The position numbers and the translations under genes were made by a program. Under the pieces are notes generated by a model. The model had not been told where the DNA came from, searched no databases, and worked only from the letters and a program-made list of their open reading frames with translations. A stretch of DNA of 64,000 nucleotides from an uncultured Williamsia sp. (GTDB taxonomy: Bacteria > Actinomycetota > Actinomycetes > Mycobacteriales > Mycobacteriaceae), in assembly GCF_947494875.1 (NCBI RefSeq), contig NZ_CANLWM010000007.1, forward strand, positions 209,405-273,404, read 5' to 3'. This document shows, one piece after another, positions 63,155-64,000 of the stretch. Every line of letters starts with the position of its first letter. The stretch's first letter is position 1.

Positions 63155-64000
63155 TCAGCGTCGTACCGGTCCGATCCGACGCGGACTGGCAGGATTTCGC
63201 GGCCGTCTACACGACGGTCTACGCCGACGACCCCTACGGCCTGCCCGACGAGCCGTTCGACGTCGACGCGACGCTGCGCTCCCCGGCCAGGGAACTGCGG
63301 CAGATCCGCACCGTGCAGGCCTTCGTCGCGCTCGACGGCCTGCGTCCGGTGGGGCGGATCGCCGCCATCCACGACACCGGGTTCACCTCCTACACCCGGG
63401 AGTCCATCGGGTTCTTCGGCTTCTACGAGGCGGTCGACGACTTCGCCGTCGCCGAGGCCCTTCTGGACGCCGCGTCGTCGTGGTTGTCCGAGCGGGGACT
63501 CGCGAGCATGGCCGGCCCGTTCAGCCCGTCGATGTTCTACAGCGCCGGTGTCCTCGTCGACGACGCGAACAAGCTCCCCCTCATCGGGATGCCACACAAC
63601 CCGCTGTACTACGCGGCGCAGCTGGAGAAGTGGGGCATGGCCGCCATCAAGGACTTCTACAGCTACCGCTTCGACGAGCCGTACGAGATGTTCTGCAGCC
63701 CGACGTTCGCGCGGCACAAGCAACTCTACGAGCGGGTCAGCGCGCGGTCGGAGGTCACGTTCCGCACCATGAGCTACCGCACGCTGCGCCGCGACGCCGA
63801 GATCGTGCGCGAGCTGTACAACACGACGTTCCAGGACTTCTGGGGGTTCTCGCCTCTGTCGCGCGCGGAGATGTGGGATCTACTGAGGATGATGCTCCCC
63901 GTACTCGACCCGGAGCTCACGCTGCTGGCCGAGTACCGCGGGAAACCCGTCGCGTTCTTCATGGGCATCCCCGACGCGAACCAGGCGATGGCACGTGCGG
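63151..64000 (+). CDS. N-acetyltransferase-like protein (YghO type), 3' partial
   Basis: 283 aa visible up to the window edge, no stop seen. VVPVRSDADWQDFAAVYTTVYADDPYGLPD, RIAAIHDTGFTSYTRESIGFFGFYEAVDD, SMAGPFSPSMFYSAGVLVDDANKLPLIGMPHNPLYYAAQLEKWG and a second GNAT-like half (TFRTMSYRTLRRDAEIVRELYNTTF) fit the large two-lobed GNAT-like (YghO/DUF) family. Role unclear. GTG 63151 overlaps the PSD stop as GTGA. The operon may continue beyond 64000. Confidence 0.75.
   Translation, partial: MISVVPVRSDADWQDFAAVYTTVYADDPYGLPDEPFDVDATLRSPARELRQIRTVQAFVALDGLRPVGRIAAIHDTGFTSYTRESIGFFGFYEAVDDFAVAEALLDAASSWLSERGLASMAGPFSPSMFYSAGVLVDDANKLPLIGMPHNPLYYAAQLEKWGMAAIKDFYSYRFDEPYEMFCSPTFARHKQLYERVSARSEVTFRTMSYRTLRRDAEIVRELYNTTFQDFWGFSPLSRAEMWDLLRMMLPVLDPELTLLAEYRGKPVAFFMGIPDANQAMARA

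Overview
The window is high-GC DNA with dense, often overlapping genes on both strands. It most likely comes from a mycolic-acid-bearing actinobacterium of the order Mycobacteriales; a Gordonia-like genus is my guess, but the genus is inferred. Reasons: MspA-family porins, a PacL-CtpC metal exporter, a Glp-GlpR division pair, a 13E12-type HNH protein, a Ruc chaperone behind a CIRCE operator, MprAB-PepD, and a gene content that scatters and reorders the M. tuberculosis Rv0981-Rv1007 neighbourhood. Many genes look leaderless: a TANNNT -10 element lies 6-8 nt upstream of the start codon and no Shine-Dalgarno sequence is visible.

Layout. 1-7893: end of an NAD-epimerase gene, glycerophosphodiesterase, hydrolase, metG, pabB, rsmI and the mannosyltransferase pmt. 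7933-8116: the first of three arrays of a 21-bp repeat. 8155-19206: secreted protein, BCCT transporter, GntR regulator plus arginine deiminase, MFS, GNAT, patatin, LysE, SoxR, VOC protein, MFS, second 21-bp array, small membrane protein, and the last gene of a subtilase/inhibitor pair. 19248-28737: subtilase, pacL-ctpC, Nudix, small membrane protein, ribokinase, FAD dehydrogenase, HugZ-like protein, third 21-bp array, 13E12/HNH gene. 28744-33243: LemA and DUF2207 pair, tRNA-Ala(CGC), DUF3052-like protein, SDR, a 6C-type small RNA, small coiled protein. 33330-39333: carotenoid desaturase-like enzyme, YjbR protein, then glpR, rimJ-like, glp(moeA-like), galU. 39407-46439: methyltransferase, EAL phosphodiesterase, thioesterase-like protein, hydrolase, 5-FTHF cyclo-ligase, a DUF1275 gene broken by one amber codon, CIRCE plus ruc, SAF-domain protein. 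46590-53358: terminator, metE with an upstream cobalamin riboswitch, mscL, a split dedA, quinone-reductase-like enzyme, a dedA remnant, diguanylate cyclase. 53519-64000: small DUF3263-like protein, two MspA-type porins, conserved small protein, moaB-like, pepD, mprB, mprA, then a tightly overlapping operon of thioester reductase, small membrane protein, phosphatidylserine decarboxylase-like enzyme and an N-acetyltransferase-like protein that runs off the end.

How the genes work together. MprA boxes in front of both mprA and pepD tie the two-component system to the protease. metE is likely switched off by cobalamin. The diguanylate cyclase and EAL protein bracket a possible c-di-GMP circuit. 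glp and glpR support FtsZ-linked division. ruc is probably under HrcA control. The most unusual items are the 21-bp repeat family in three intergenic regions, the last operon (a possibly undescribed lipid-modifying pathway), the subtilase with a stand-alone inhibitor-like partner, the ctpC gene without a standard start codon, and three damaged membrane-protein genes close together (DUF1275, dedA, dedA remnant).
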